A DNA stretch of 36,213 nucleotides, from assembly GCA_029266575.1 (NCBI GenBank), contig JAQSWP010000014.1:1-36213 (forward strand), read 5' to 3'. Positions 14,601-22,221 of this stretch are shown piece by piece; the first letter of the stretch is position 1; every line of letters begins with the position of its first letter. Origin of the DNA: Alphaproteobacteria bacterium (GTDB lineage Bacteria; Pseudomonadota; Alphaproteobacteria; Reyranellales; JAQSWP01). The notes beneath the pieces are model-generated. The model was given only the letters and a program-made list of their open reading frames with translations. It had not been told where the DNA came from and did no database searches. Position numbers and translations under genes: made by a program.

Positions 14601-16742
14601 CTAGAGCTTCAGCGTGTAGGAAACCGCTATCCCGGCATCGAAGCCCGGTTCGGGTATCGACTGAAGATGGCGGCGGTAGTCCTTGTCGAAGATGTTGTCG
14701 ATGCCGGCATCGACCCGCAGACCTTCCAGCGGACCCATGCTAGGAACCCACGAGGCGAAGATGCCGGTGAGGAAATAACCGTCGGTCTTGGGCTGCGCCG
14801 AGCCGCGCGCGATGCGGTGCTGGTCGAACACCAGCTCATGACGGATGCCGGCCACCACATCCCATTCCGGCAGCTTGAAGCCGTAGGTGCCGACGATCTT
14901 GTCGGCCGGGATGGTATCGATCCAGGTATCGGCCGCAGTATCGCGGCCGCGGATCAGCGAGCCGCCCAAGGTGGCGAAGGCATAGCGCATGTCGTAACGC
15001 GCTTCGGCTTCGATGCCCCACACGCGCGCCTTGTCGAGATTGACCGGCGTGGTGGTGCCGCAGATCAGATCGATCAGCGGCGGGCCTGGGAACGGGCACA
15101 GGCCCGGCTGGATGTCGAGCGTGATGAAGTTCTTGTAGTAGGTGTCGTGGAAGGCCGCGCTCATGGTGAGGCGGTCGCCCTTGGTCGCGACGTCGTCGAA
15201 CTTCAGGCGCACGCCGGCTTCGTAGCCAGTGCTCTTCTCCGGCTCGAGCGTGGGATTGGGGATGAAGGTATTGAAGGCGAAATGCGTGCCGGTGACGAAC
15301 AATTCGGTCATCGACGGCGCGCGGAAGCCCAGCCCGGCATTGCCGTACACGGCAAGCCATGGCGTCGCCTGCCAGATCGCACCGACCCGGGGCGAGATGG
15401 CATCGTCGTGCACCTTGTCCTGCGCCCCGTCGGGATCGCGCCAGAACCCGTCGTAGCGGATGCCGCCGACAAAGGTGACGGTCTCGGTGATCGCCACCGC
15501 ATCCTGCACGTAGACGCCCAGCACGTCGCCCTTCGAGGCGGGAAATTGCGGCCGGTTGACGCCGTTGCGCGTGCCGTCCTGCTTCTCGCGATAGAACTCG
15601 ACGCCATAGGTCAGCGTGTGGCCCATGCCGCCCAGCATGAAGCGGGAGGTGTTGTAGATATCGAGGCCCTTGGTGTTCTGGTCGGAGAAATCCTCGCGCG
15701 CCGCGCCGCCATCGATGCGCCTCTCCTTGATCTCCAGATCGGTGTTGTAGAGCGTCACCGACGGCGCCAAGAGCGGCGTCGAAGGATCGTTCCCCTTGTA
15801 GGAGAAGATCAGCTGGCGATGGCGGTTGTCGCGGCGCACCAGCGGGTTGTCGACCAGATTGGGCAGCTCGACGCTGGGATTGGCGGGAATGTCGCCGTCC
15901 TGGTTGAAGAAGCTGTAGCTCAGCTGGAAGCGATGATGCTTGAACGGCTCGACGCCGAACTTGAACAGGCCCGACAGCAGATCCTCTTCGGAGAATTCCA
16001 GCGTCTCGCCGCCGCCCATGCGGATGTCGTTGGCGTTGCGGCTGGTGATGTTGGCCAGCATGTCGATACGATCGTGCGGCTTGGCAAAAGCGGTGCCGCT
16101 ATAGAGGAATTCGTCGGCGGCCGAACGCCAGCCGGCTTTCAGCCTGATGCCGGCGGTCTCGCCCGGCTCGAGGAAATCGGCGGCATCCTTGGTGGTGGTG
16201 GCGATGACGCCGCCAATGGCGCCCGAGCCGTACAGCACCGACGCCGCGCCCTTCAGCACGTCGACCTGCTTCAGGATATCGGGCTCGAAGAAGATGCGGC
16301 CCTTGTGGCCGGCGTCGAAGTTCTGCCGCGCGCCATCGACCGTCACCAGCACGCGGTTGCCGTCGACGCCGCGCACCGAGGGCGTCTGCGAGGAGCGCCG
16401 CGGTCCGGCGACGCCATCGACGCCAGGAATGTCGCGCAGCAGATCGTCGAGCTTGTAGGGCCGGCGCTGCTCGATCTCTTCTTGTCCGACGACATTGACG
16501 GTGAACGGCAGCTTGGCCGCCTCTTCCGGCGTCTTGGTGCCGGTCGAAGTGACGGGACCCAGCTTGCGGATATCCTCGGCCGAAACGGGAGTGACGGTTT
16601 GCGGCACCTCGCGCCCGGCTTGCGCTTCCTGCGCCTGCGCCGATTGCGGTTCATTTGCGGTCTGCGCCAGAACGGCGGGCGAGACCAGTACCAGCGCCGC
16701 ACTCCCCAGCAACGCCAGTTTCAGACAATTGATGTTCGACAT
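14601..16742 (-). CDS. TonB-dependent haem/haemoglobin receptor
   Basis: A 713-residue outer-membrane receptor of the haemoglobin/transferrin/lactoferrin class. A Sec signal peptide (residues 1-26, ending VLAQ) is followed by a plug with LDDLLRDIPGVDGVAG, SVRGVDGNRVLVTVDGARQNF and LKGAASVLYGSGAIGGVI, then a 22-strand barrel ending in SYTLKL. Haem-receptor boxes are present: FRAP at 473-476 and NPTL at 496-499, with H487 between them at the expected ligand position. Two Cys (LCPFPG and LICGTT) are likely disulphide-bonded in a loop. Start 16742 has GGGAG about 11 bases upstream. It is the second gene of the cluster after hemP. Confidence 0.95.
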   Translation of the reverse strand: MSNINCLKLALLGSAALVLVSPAVLAQTANEPQSAQAQEAQAGREVPQTVTPVSAEDIRKLGPVTSTGTKTPEEAAKLPFTVNVVGQEEIEQRRPYKLDDLLRDIPGVDGVAGPRRSSQTPSVRGVDGNRVLVTVDGARQNFDAGHKGRIFFEPDILKQVDVLKGAASVLYGSGAIGGVIATTTKDAADFLEPGETAGIRLKAGWRSAADEFLYSGTAFAKPHDRIDMLANITSRNANDIRMGGGETLEFSEEDLLSGLFKFGVEPFKHHRFQLSYSFFNQDGDIPANPSVELPNLVDNPLVRRDNRHRQLIFSYKGNDPSTPLLAPSVTLYNTDLEIKERRIDGGAAREDFSDQNTKGLDIYNTSRFMLGGMGHTLTYGVEFYREKQDGTRNGVNRPQFPASKGDVLGVYVQDAVAITETVTFVGGIRYDGFWRDPDGAQDKVHDDAISPRVGAIWQATPWLAVYGNAGLGFRAPSMTELFVTGTHFAFNTFIPNPTLEPEKSTGYEAGVRLKFDDVATKGDRLTMSAAFHDTYYKNFITLDIQPGLCPFPGPPLIDLICGTTTPVNLDKARVWGIEAEARYDMRYAFATLGGSLIRGRDTAADTWIDTIPADKIVGTYGFKLPEWDVVAGIRHELVFDQHRIARGSAQPKTDGYFLTGIFASWVPSMGPLEGLRVDAGIDNIFDKDYRRHLQSIPEPGFDAGIAVSYTLKL

Positions 16743-16841
16743 CCCCGGATAGACTCCCAGCTCAAGTTCGATCGTGATGGTCGAATGGCTGGCTACCGGG
16801 ATCGCGATCCGCGTCGCGAAGGGGGTGGCTTGCTTTTCGCT

Positions 16842-16889
16842 GCCCGCGTGACGAAGCGGGCGCTCGTTTGCCGGCGGAAAATTCCGCCG
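16842..16889 (-). promoter_or_regulatory. tandem hairpins between hemP and the receptor gene
   Basis: CGGCGGAA/TTCCGCCG (16872-16879 with 16882-16889) lies directly after the hemP stop, and GCCCGC/GCGGGC (16842-16847 with 16856-16861) follows. Neither is followed by a T-run on the minus strand, so they look more like RNA-stability or partial-attenuation structures than full terminators. They could let hemP be more abundant than the receptor mRNA. Confidence 0.5.
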
Positions 16890-16893
16890 CGCG

Positions 16894-17091
16894 CTATTTG
16901 GTCAGAATGAGTTTGCCGTTGCTGGTCAGGCGCAGGCGGTAGAGGTCCTGACCGTGTTCGATGATGGCTTCGCGCGCGCCGCCCAGCAGGTCCGTCGAGC
17001 GCAGACGCGGCAGATCGGGTTGGCGCCCCGCCGCTTCAACGGCGCTTTGCATGGTGTTCACTTTGCTCTCCCCTTTGGCGGCATCGCTCAT
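16894..17091 (-). CDS. hemP: haemin uptake protein HemP/HmuP
   Basis: A 65-residue protein with the family core LLGGAREAIIEHGQDLYRLRLTSNGKLILTK at its C-terminus, matching HemP/HmuP almost over its whole length. In rhizobia HmuP is a co-activator of haem-uptake genes, so it may regulate the cluster that follows it. ATG 17091 is preceded by GGGGACGG; an internal ATG at 17052 is possible. It is the first gene of the haem cluster, with 151 bp and two hairpins between it and the receptor gene. Its upstream region holds a Fur-like dyad. Confidence 0.95.
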   Translation of the reverse strand: MSDAAKGESKVNTMQSAVEAAGRQPDLPRLRSTDLLGGAREAIIEHGQDLYRLRLTSNGKLILTK

Positions 17092-17251
17092 TTACCGTCC
17101 CCATGCGGCAGCGGACGCAGCAGGCCGCGCAGGAAACTCCGGCACGCACACCACGCGCGCCACATGCCATCGCCCCGGTTGCCGCCCCAGGCATACATAA
17201 GCGTCCACCTTTCGCCCGCCCGACCTGCAATTGCCGCAGGTTTTGGATCAA

Positions 17252-17272
17252 TTATGCGAATGCCTCGCAATA
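17252..17272 (-). promoter_or_regulatory. candidate Fur/iron-responsive operator upstream of hemP
   Basis: Read on the minus strand this is TATTGCGAGGCATTCGCATAA, an imperfect dyad (TTGCGA / TCGCAT) that resembles alphaproteobacterial Fur boxes. It lies about 160 bp upstream of the hemP start in a 247-bp gap. No convincing -35/-10 pair was found beside it. An Irr or Fur control of the haem cluster is expected from family knowledge but not shown. Confidence 0.4.
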
Positions 17273-17338
17273 TCGATTTGGTAACTCATCCACAGGGCGG
17301 CTGCAAGTGCGAATTGGTCGCGATTTGGACGTCGGCTA

Positions 17339-18259
17339 TTACGGGTGGGAAACCGTCAATTGCGAGGTGGCCAGATCGGCTTTGGCCTCGTCCAGGATCC
17401 AGTCGCGGAAGGCTTTAAGCTTGGGCTGCTCTGCGGTCGATTCGGGGCCGACGATCCAGAACGCCTTGCCGTTGGGCACCACCAGATCGAAGGGCTGGAA
17501 CAGCCGGCCCGACGCAAGCTCGGTCTTGAACAGGAAGGGCGCGCCCACCGCCACGCCGGCGCCTTCCATGGCGGCGTCGACGGCGATCTTGGTCGAATCG
17601 AACATCATCGCCTGGATGCGGGGCGGCTGGCGGATGCCGGCGGCTTGCAGCCACACCGGCCAGTCGAGATCGCCGGTGGTCTCGATCAGCGGCACGCGCA
17701 AGAGATCGGCTGGCACCTTCAATCGCTCGCGATAGACCACACCGCACAAGGGCGTCAGCAGATCGTTGAACAGCCGGTCGGCGCGCAAGCCGGGCACGCC
17801 GGGATTGGCGGAATAGCGGATGGCCAGATCGACGTCCTCGCGGGCGAAATCGGCCAGGCGCTGGGTGGTCAGCATGCGCACGTCGATGGTCGGATGCTGC
17901 GCCTGGAAGCGATGCAGGCGCGGCACCAGCCAGGTCAGCGCGAACGTCGTCATCAGGCTGATGGTGAGAGGGCCTTCATTGCCCAGCACGCTGAGCTTGT
18001 TCATCGCCTGCTCGATGCGGTCGAAGGCGCCGCGCAGCTCGGGCAGCAGCGCCTGGCCCTGTTCGGTCAGCATCAGCCCGCGCGGCAGGCGGCGAAACAG
18101 CTTCAGGCCCAGCCGGTCTTCCAGCGCTTTGACCTGATGGCTGACGGCGGCTTGCGTCACATGCAGCTCGTCCGCCGCCACGGTGAACGACAGATGGCGG
18201 GCGGCGGCTTCGAAAGCACGCAAGGCGTTGAGGGGCGGCAGGCTGCGCATGGCTGTCAT
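17339..18259 (-). CDS. LysR-family regulator, GcvA-like
   Basis: A 306-residue LysR-type regulator. The N-terminal winged helix-turn-helix is PLNALRAFEAAARHLSFTVAADELHVTQAAVSHQVKALEDRLGLKLFRR (about 9-57), the GcvA/AmpR subgroup form. The effector domain includes PLTISLMTTFALTWLVPRLHRFQAQHP and the usual GcvA-type ending. It is divergent from the DUF1127 gene with 151 bp between, so that gene is a possible target. Start ATG 18259 has no clear Shine-Dalgarno; ATG 18250 is an alternative. Despite its position upstream of hemP, nothing ties it to haem. Confidence 0.93.
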   Translation of the reverse strand: MTAMRSLPPLNALRAFEAAARHLSFTVAADELHVTQAAVSHQVKALEDRLGLKLFRRLPRGLMLTEQGQALLPELRGAFDRIEQAMNKLSVLGNEGPLTISLMTTFALTWLVPRLHRFQAQHPTIDVRMLTTQRLADFAREDVDLAIRYSANPGVPGLRADRLFNDLLTPLCGVVYRERLKVPADLLRVPLIETTGDLDWPVWLQAAGIRQPPRIQAMMFDSTKIAVDAAMEGAGVAVGAPFLFKTELASGRLFQPFDLVVPNGKAFWIVGPESTAEQPKLKAFRDWILDEAKADLATSQLTVSHP

Positions 18260-18410
18260 CTTACACCATAGACCCTAGAAAATCTAATCCGTCTCCAGAG
18301 AAAAGATCGTTTGTTGCCGGGGCGGAAAAGGCGGAAATACGGGGCACGGAGCGGCGTTGAACAGACAACAGAACGATCTGTCTCAGAACTGCCATAAAGG
18401 AGATTAGGCC

Positions 18411-18629
18411 ATGTCGAGCACCATGATGCATTCCACCGTAGGCACCGGCCGGGCCGTTGCCGGCCCACGGCGCGGCCTGACCTTGCGCCTGCTGGAGAGC
18501 TGGTTCGGCATGCTGGCCAAGCAGCGCTCGCGCCGGCAACTCGCCGAGCTCGATAGCCGCCTGCTGCGCGATATCGGCATCGACCGGGCCAGCGCCTATG
18601 AAGAGGCCCGCCGGAGCGTTTGGCAGTAA
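18411..18629 (+). CDS. DUF1127 small Arg-rich protein
   Basis: A 72-residue protein with the DUF1127 core in its C-terminal 45 residues: LAKQRSRRQLAELDSRLLRDIGIDRASAYEEARR. Such small arginine-rich proteins are typical of alphaproteobacteria, where some bind RNA and affect RNA turnover and metabolism. A strong site AAAGGAG precedes the ATG at 18411. It is divergent from the LysR gene and followed by a GFA gene after a hairpin. RNA binding here is inferred from the family. Confidence 0.9.
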   Translation: MSSTMMHSTVGTGRAVAGPRRGLTLRLLESWFGMLAKQRSRRQLAELDSRLLRDIGIDRASAYEEARRSVWQ

Positions 18630-18649
18630 TCTGCGTTGCAAGCGCAGAT
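18629..18649 (+). promoter_or_regulatory. hairpin covering the start codon of the GFA gene
   Basis: ATCTGCG (18629-18635) and CGCAGAT (18643-18649) are exact reverse complements with a 7-base loop. The left arm begins in the DUF1127 stop codon and the right arm includes the first two bases of the GFA ATG (18648). It could limit translation of the second gene or mark the end of the first. Confidence 0.45.
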
Positions 18650-19067
18650 GAGCCAGACAGACGGAAAAATCCTTGAAGGCGGCTGCCTGTGCGGCGCGAT
18701 CCGTTATCGCGCCACCGGGCAGCCATCCGACGTCAATTACTGCCATTGCAGCCAGTGCCGGCGCCATTCCGGCGCGCCGGTCGCCGCTTTCGCCACATTC
18801 GCCGCCGCCGACGTCACGTGGACCAGGGGCCAGCCGCGGCTGTTCGCCTCTTCCGATATCGGCCGCCGCGGCTTCTGCCCCGATTGCGGCACCTCGCTGA
18901 CCTGGCAGGGCGTGAAGACCCCGCACGAGGTCGATCTCGGCATCGGCACGTTCGACGATGCCTCCTCCTTCCGCCCCAAGGATCACATCTGGACCGAGAG
19001 CGGCATTCGCTGGTTTCACGTCGCCGACGCTCTGCCGCGCTACAGGCGCTCGCGCAAGGAAGGGTGA
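18648..19067 (+). CDS. GFA-family zinc-binding protein
   Basis: A 139-residue protein of the GFA/CENP-V family, named after glutathione-dependent formaldehyde-activating enzyme. All zinc ligands are present: CLC at 13-15, CHCSQC at 32-37 and CPDC at 77-80, with RRHSGAP after the second motif. Most family members have no proven role in formaldehyde metabolism, so a specific reaction should not be assumed. ATG 18648 gives the normal length; a TTG at 18636 is an alternative. No good ribosome-binding site is seen because a hairpin occupies the region. It lies 18 bp after the DUF1127 stop. Confidence 0.9.
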   Translation: MSQTDGKILEGGCLCGAIRYRATGQPSDVNYCHCSQCRRHSGAPVAAFATFAAADVTWTRGQPRLFASSDIGRRGFCPDCGTSLTWQGVKTPHEVDLGIGTFDDASSFRPKDHIWTESGIRWFHVADALPRYRRSRKEG

Positions 19068-19085
19068 GGCGCCCGCCCTTTCCCT

Positions 19086-19182
19086 TTTCCGCCATGCTGA
19101 GCGTAGCGAAGCATCTTGCCTGAATGCGATAGATCGGCGTTGATGGGAGAAGATGCTTCGCTCCCGCTCAGCATGACGGAAA
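19086..19182. repeat. long imperfect inverted repeat overlapping a start codon
   Basis: Arms 19086-19117 and 19150-19182 match as reverse complements except for one substitution and a GT/GGG difference (core CATGCTGAGC ... GCTCAGCATG). The element lies between the GFA and isochorismatase-like genes, and the ATG of the latter (19173) is inside the right arm. It resembles dispersed REP/MITE-like palindromes. Confidence 0.85.
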
Positions 19183-19751
19183 TCTTATCCCTCCCCCTGC
19201 CCTGCGCCTTGCTGCTGATCGATCTGCAAAAGGCGATCGATGCGCCCTATTGGGGGCCGCGCAACAATCCGCAGGCCGAAGAGAATATCGCCGCCCTGCT
19301 GGCGGCCTGGCGCAACGCTGGCTGGCCCATCATCCATGTACGCCACGATTCCACCGATGACCATTCGGCCTATCGCGCCGGCACGGACACGGCCCAGTTC
19401 AAGCCACAGGCCATGCCGCTGCCCGGCGAAACGATTACCCCCAAGCAGGCACACAGCGCCTTTGTCGGCACCGATCTGCACCAGCGCCTGCGCCAGCGCG
19501 GCATTGCCGCGCTCTGCGTCGGTGGCGTCATCACCGACAATTCGGTCGAGGCCACTGTGCGGCACGGGGCGGATCTCGGCTGGGCCATCGCGCTGATCGA
19601 GGATGCCTGCTTCACCGTCGATCGCCGCCTGCGCGATGGCACGATCGTGCCGGCGGCGCAGATGCACGCGCGCAGCCTGGCGCTGTTGGAAGGCGAATAC
19701 GCGAAAATCGTTGCGACGGCACAGGCATTGCAGTGGATCGGGTCGCTGTGA
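19173..19751 (+). CDS. isochorismatase-like cysteine-hydrolase-family protein, Ser at the Cys position
   Basis: A 192-residue protein of the isochorismatase/nicotinamidase fold. The strand CALLLIDLQKA supplies D17, and K91 (ITPKQAHSAF) fits the catalytic Lys. The nucleophile motif reads VGGVITDNSVEATVRHGADLGW, so the usual Cys (as in TDxCVxxT) is S124. I recall a subgroup with NNSVEATVR at this site, so this may be normal for its clade, but hydrolase activity is uncertain. The ATG lies inside a palindromic repeat and has no visible ribosome-binding site. The stop overlaps the next start by GTGA. Confidence 0.85.
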   Translation: MTEILSLPLPCALLLIDLQKAIDAPYWGPRNNPQAEENIAALLAAWRNAGWPIIHVRHDSTDDHSAYRAGTDTAQFKPQAMPLPGETITPKQAHSAFVGTDLHQRLRQRGIAALCVGGVITDNSVEATVRHGADLGWAIALIEDACFTVDRRLRDGTIVPAAQMHARSLALLEGEYAKIVATAQALQWIGSL

Positions 19752-20239
19752 GCGAGGCCCTCGCCATCCGCCCGGGCCGCGACGAGGATGCGGCGCGGCT
19801 GATTGCGCTGATGGGCGGGGTGTGGGGCGAGTATGACGGCATCGTGTTCGACGTCGCTGCCGAGCTGCCCGAGCTCTATGCGCTGGCGACGCATTTAGCC
19901 AATCGCCAGGGCAGGCTGTGGGTGGCGGAGCGCGCCGACGGCGCGATCGTCGGCATGGTCGGGATGGCGCCCGGGGAGGGCGGCGTCGAATTGCACAAGC
20001 TCTACGTCGCGCGCGAGGCGCGCCGCAGCGGGCTGGCGACAAGACTGCTGGCCCTGGTCGAGAACGAAGCGAAGCGGCGTGGCGCAGCCTTCATCGAGCT
20101 CAACACCGACACACGCTTTATCGAAGCGCATGCCTTCTACGAGCGCCACGGTTTTACGCGCCAGCCGGGCGAATGGCCGCTGCACGATCTCTCCAATTCG
20201 ATCGAGTTCCGCTATCGCAAAGAGCTGCCCGCCGCTTGA
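19748..20239 (+). CDS. GNAT-family N-acetyltransferase
   Basis: A 163-residue GCN5-related acetyltransferase. Motif A is LHKLYVAREARRSGLATRLLALVENEAKRRG with the acetyl-CoA loop RRSGLA, and motif B is IELNTDTRFIEAHAFYERHGF. The start is a GTG at 19748 that overlaps the isochorismatase-like stop (GTGA), so the two genes are translationally coupled and probably co-transcribed; GTG 19733 is an alternative. Substrate unknown. Convergent with yggS, with only 7 bases between stops. Confidence 0.88.
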   Translation: MSEALAIRPGRDEDAARLIALMGGVWGEYDGIVFDVAAELPELYALATHLANRQGRLWVAERADGAIVGMVGMAPGEGGVELHKLYVAREARRSGLATRLLALVENEAKRRGAAFIELNTDTRFIEAHAFYERHGFTRQPGEWPLHDLSNSIEFRYRKELPAA

Positions 20240-20246
20240 ACCGATC

Positions 20247-20930
20247 TCAGAGCTGCGGCTTTTGCCTGGCGCCAAACAGCGCCGTGCCGACCCGCACATA
20301 GGTGGCGCCCAGCCGGATCGCGGTCTCGAAATCGCCGCTCATGCCCATCGAAAGCTGATCCAGCCCGTTGCGGGCGGCGATCTTGGCCAGCAGCGCGAAA
20401 TGCGGCGACGGCTCCTCCTCGGCCGGCGGGATGCACATCAGCCCAACCACGTTCAGACCCAGCGTACGGCATTCGGCGACGAAGGCCTCCGTCTCGCCCG
20501 GGGCGATACCGGCTTTCTGTTCTTCCTCACCGGTATTGACCTGCACGAAGCACGGCAGCGATCGGCCCTGTTTTGCCATCTCTTCGGCCAGCGCGCGCGC
20601 CAGTTTCGGCCGGTCGACGCTTTGCACTACGTCGAACAGCGCCACCGCCTCCTTCACCTTGTTGGTCTGCAGCGGGCCGATCAGGTGCAGCTCCAGCCCG
20701 GGCCAGACCGATTTCAGCGCCGGGAACTTGGCCTGCGCCTCCTGCACCCGGTTCTCGCCGAACACGCCGTGGCCGGCACGCAGCAGCGCTTCGACCTTTT
20801 CCGCCGGGTGCGTCTTGGAAACCGCGACCAAAGTCACTTTCGGCCGCGGCGTCAGGCTGGCCTGCCGCGCGGCTTCGATGCGCGCGGCGATGGCGGCGAG
20901 ATTGGCGGCGGCGTCGAAAACTTCGCTCAT
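20247..20930 (-). CDS. yggS: YggS-family pyridoxal-phosphate homeostasis protein
   Basis: A 227-residue PLP-binding protein of the YggS/PROSC family, a fold-type III barrel that keeps free PLP in balance. The PLP Lys is K39 in LVAVSKTHPAEKV; other marks are GENRVQEAQAK, LHLIGPLQTNK, VNTGEEEQKAG and LSMGMSGDFETAIRLGATYVRVGTALFG. Length and motifs are complete. ATG 20930 is the natural start. It stands alone on its strand; the porin gene that ends at 21079 lies upstream with a strong terminator between, so yggS needs its own promoter, which I could not identify in the short gap. Confidence 0.96.
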   Translation of the reverse strand: MSEVFDAAANLAAIAARIEAARQASLTPRPKVTLVAVSKTHPAEKVEALLRAGHGVFGENRVQEAQAKFPALKSVWPGLELHLIGPLQTNKVKEAVALFDVVQSVDRPKLARALAEEMAKQGRSLPCFVQVNTGEEEQKAGIAPGETEAFVAECRTLGLNVVGLMCIPPAEEEPSPHFALLAKIAARNGLDQLSMGMSGDFETAIRLGATYVRVGTALFGARQKPQL

Positions 20931-20952
20931 GCCCTGTCTAAAGCATGGAAGC

Positions 20953-20989
20953 GGGGAAAAGAAAACGGGCCTCGAAAAGAGGCCCGTTT
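20953..20989 (-). terminator. Rho-independent terminator of the first porin gene
   Basis: AAACGGGCCTC (20963-20973) and GAGGCCCGTTT (20979-20989) form a perfect 11-bp stem with a 5-base loop. On the minus strand it is followed by TCTTTTCCCC. It lies about 90 bp after the porin stop and just before yggS. A further hairpin CGCTGCGG/CCGCAGCG (21027-21034 with 21045-21052) lies nearer the stop. Confidence 0.88.
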
Positions 20990-21078
20990 GGGAGCACGTA
21001 AGTCACCGGCCGTTTGGGCCTTGCATCGCTGCGGTGTGGCTCGCCCGCAGCGAACCATCCCGGCCGGCGGGCTTGGCC

Positions 21079-22221
21079 TTAGAAGGTCAGCTTGGTGCCA
21101 ACATAGCCCTTGAGGCCCGAGCTGCTCTGGGCAAAGAACGGCGCGCCCGAGTACTTGGCCCACTGGGCGCCGGCGAAGAGATCGACGCCGGGCCCGAGGT
21201 TGTAGACCGCGCCGCCGTCGATCAGCGACAGCTTGTCGGTGTCGAACGGGCCGTCCTTGTCGCGGGTTTGCGAGGCGGCGATGCCGAAGGTCCAGGCGCC
21301 GCCATCGGTGTAGGTCACGCCCAGTCCGTACATGATCTGGTCGTTGTCGCCCTGCAGGCCCTGGTTGGACCAGCGGAAGGCGCCGCCGACGGTGAAGCCC
21401 GAGAAGCTGAACGACAGGCCGGCGGCCAGGCGCGAGTAATCCTTGAGTACGCCGCCCTTGACCTCGGCATCGGCCCAGAAGCCGCCGACGCTGGCGGCGA
21501 TGGTGACCGAATTGAATTCCGCTTCATAGCGGATCGCGCCTTCGACGGCGTGCTGCCACTCGCCGAAATTGTTTTTGGTGCAAACGCCGAAGCTGGTCGA
21601 CGAGCCGCCCGTCGCGGCGCAAACGTTGCCGTTGGTGCCGGGCGCGAATTCTGGCGTATAGGAAACGCCGAAGCGGAAGCCGCCGAACTTGGGCGAGAAG
21701 TAGACGATCTTGTTGGCGTCGCCGATATCGGCGTTGTCGCTGCCCGCCGTCGACCACAGCACCGCGTTGGAGAAACCAGGCGTGGCGAAGTGGAAATAGT
21801 CCGGCGTATCGACGCCACCGCCCGGCGTCGCTGCCGGAATGAAGACATGCAGCTGATTGGCGGCGCCGGCGACGGCACCCAACTCGACGCGGCCCCAGCT
21901 GTCTTCGAACCAGACGTAATGCTTGTCGATCTGGTCGCCGCCGGCGCCGGTGGTGAAGGCTTCGAGTTCGACCACGAAGCCGACGCGCAGGCCGTTGTCG
22001 AGCTGGGTGCGGCCCTTGAACTGGATCTCCCCATCCCACTTGATCTGGTCGAACCGATCGCCGGTGCCGGCGAAGGAGGAGACGTTGGTCTGGTTGCCGA
22101 AGGCCATGACCCACGACACGTAACCTTCGATGCTGACCTTGATCGGGTCCGCCGCGTGGGCGCCGCCGCCGGCAAGTCCGGCCGCGATCAAGGCCGAGGT
22201 CCCCAAAAGAAACTTTTTCAT
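21079..22221 (-). CDS. Gram-negative porin (first paralogue)
   Basis: A 380-residue outer-membrane general porin. Signal peptide MKKFLLGTSALIAAGLAGGGAHA is followed by ADPIKVSIEGYVSWVMAFG, and the protein is a series of beta strands ending in the terminal Phe (GTKLTF) needed for barrel assembly. A segment with C-x12-C (codons at 21619 and 21580) is identical to the second porin and could form a disulphide in a loop. ATG 22221 is preceded by GAGGGGACAT. A 7-bp hairpin lies in its leader and a strong terminator follows. It forms a diffusion channel; selectivity is unknown. Confidence 0.93.
   Translation of the reverse strand: MKKFLLGTSALIAAGLAGGGAHAADPIKVSIEGYVSWVMAFGNQTNVSSFAGTGDRFDQIKWDGEIQFKGRTQLDNGLRVGFVVELEAFTTGAGGDQIDKHYVWFEDSWGRVELGAVAGAANQLHVFIPAATPGGGVDTPDYFHFATPGFSNAVLWSTAGSDNADIGDANKIVYFSPKFGGFRFGVSYTPEFAPGTNGNVCAATGGSSTSFGVCTKNNFGEWQHAVEGAIRYEAEFNSVTIAASVGGFWADAEVKGGVLKDYSRLAAGLSFSFSGFTVGGAFRWSNQGLQGDNDQIMYGLGVTYTDGGAWTFGIAASQTRDKDGPFDTDKLSLIDGGAVYNLGPGVDLFAGAQWAKYSGAPFFAQSSSGLKGYVGTKLTF

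Noticed and set aside
14667-16910. A 747-codon plus-strand open frame opposite the haem receptor
   Set aside because: The minus strand encodes a receptor with all expected motifs; the plus frame is antisense low-complexity sequence.
17103-17735. Plus-strand frames across the hemP upstream region
   Set aside because: No ribosome-binding site and overlap with the LysR gene; the region is better explained as regulatory.
18648-19067. Assignment as a formaldehyde-activating enzyme
   Set aside because: Only the zinc-binding family is supported; no glutathione or formaldehyde pathway gene is in the window.
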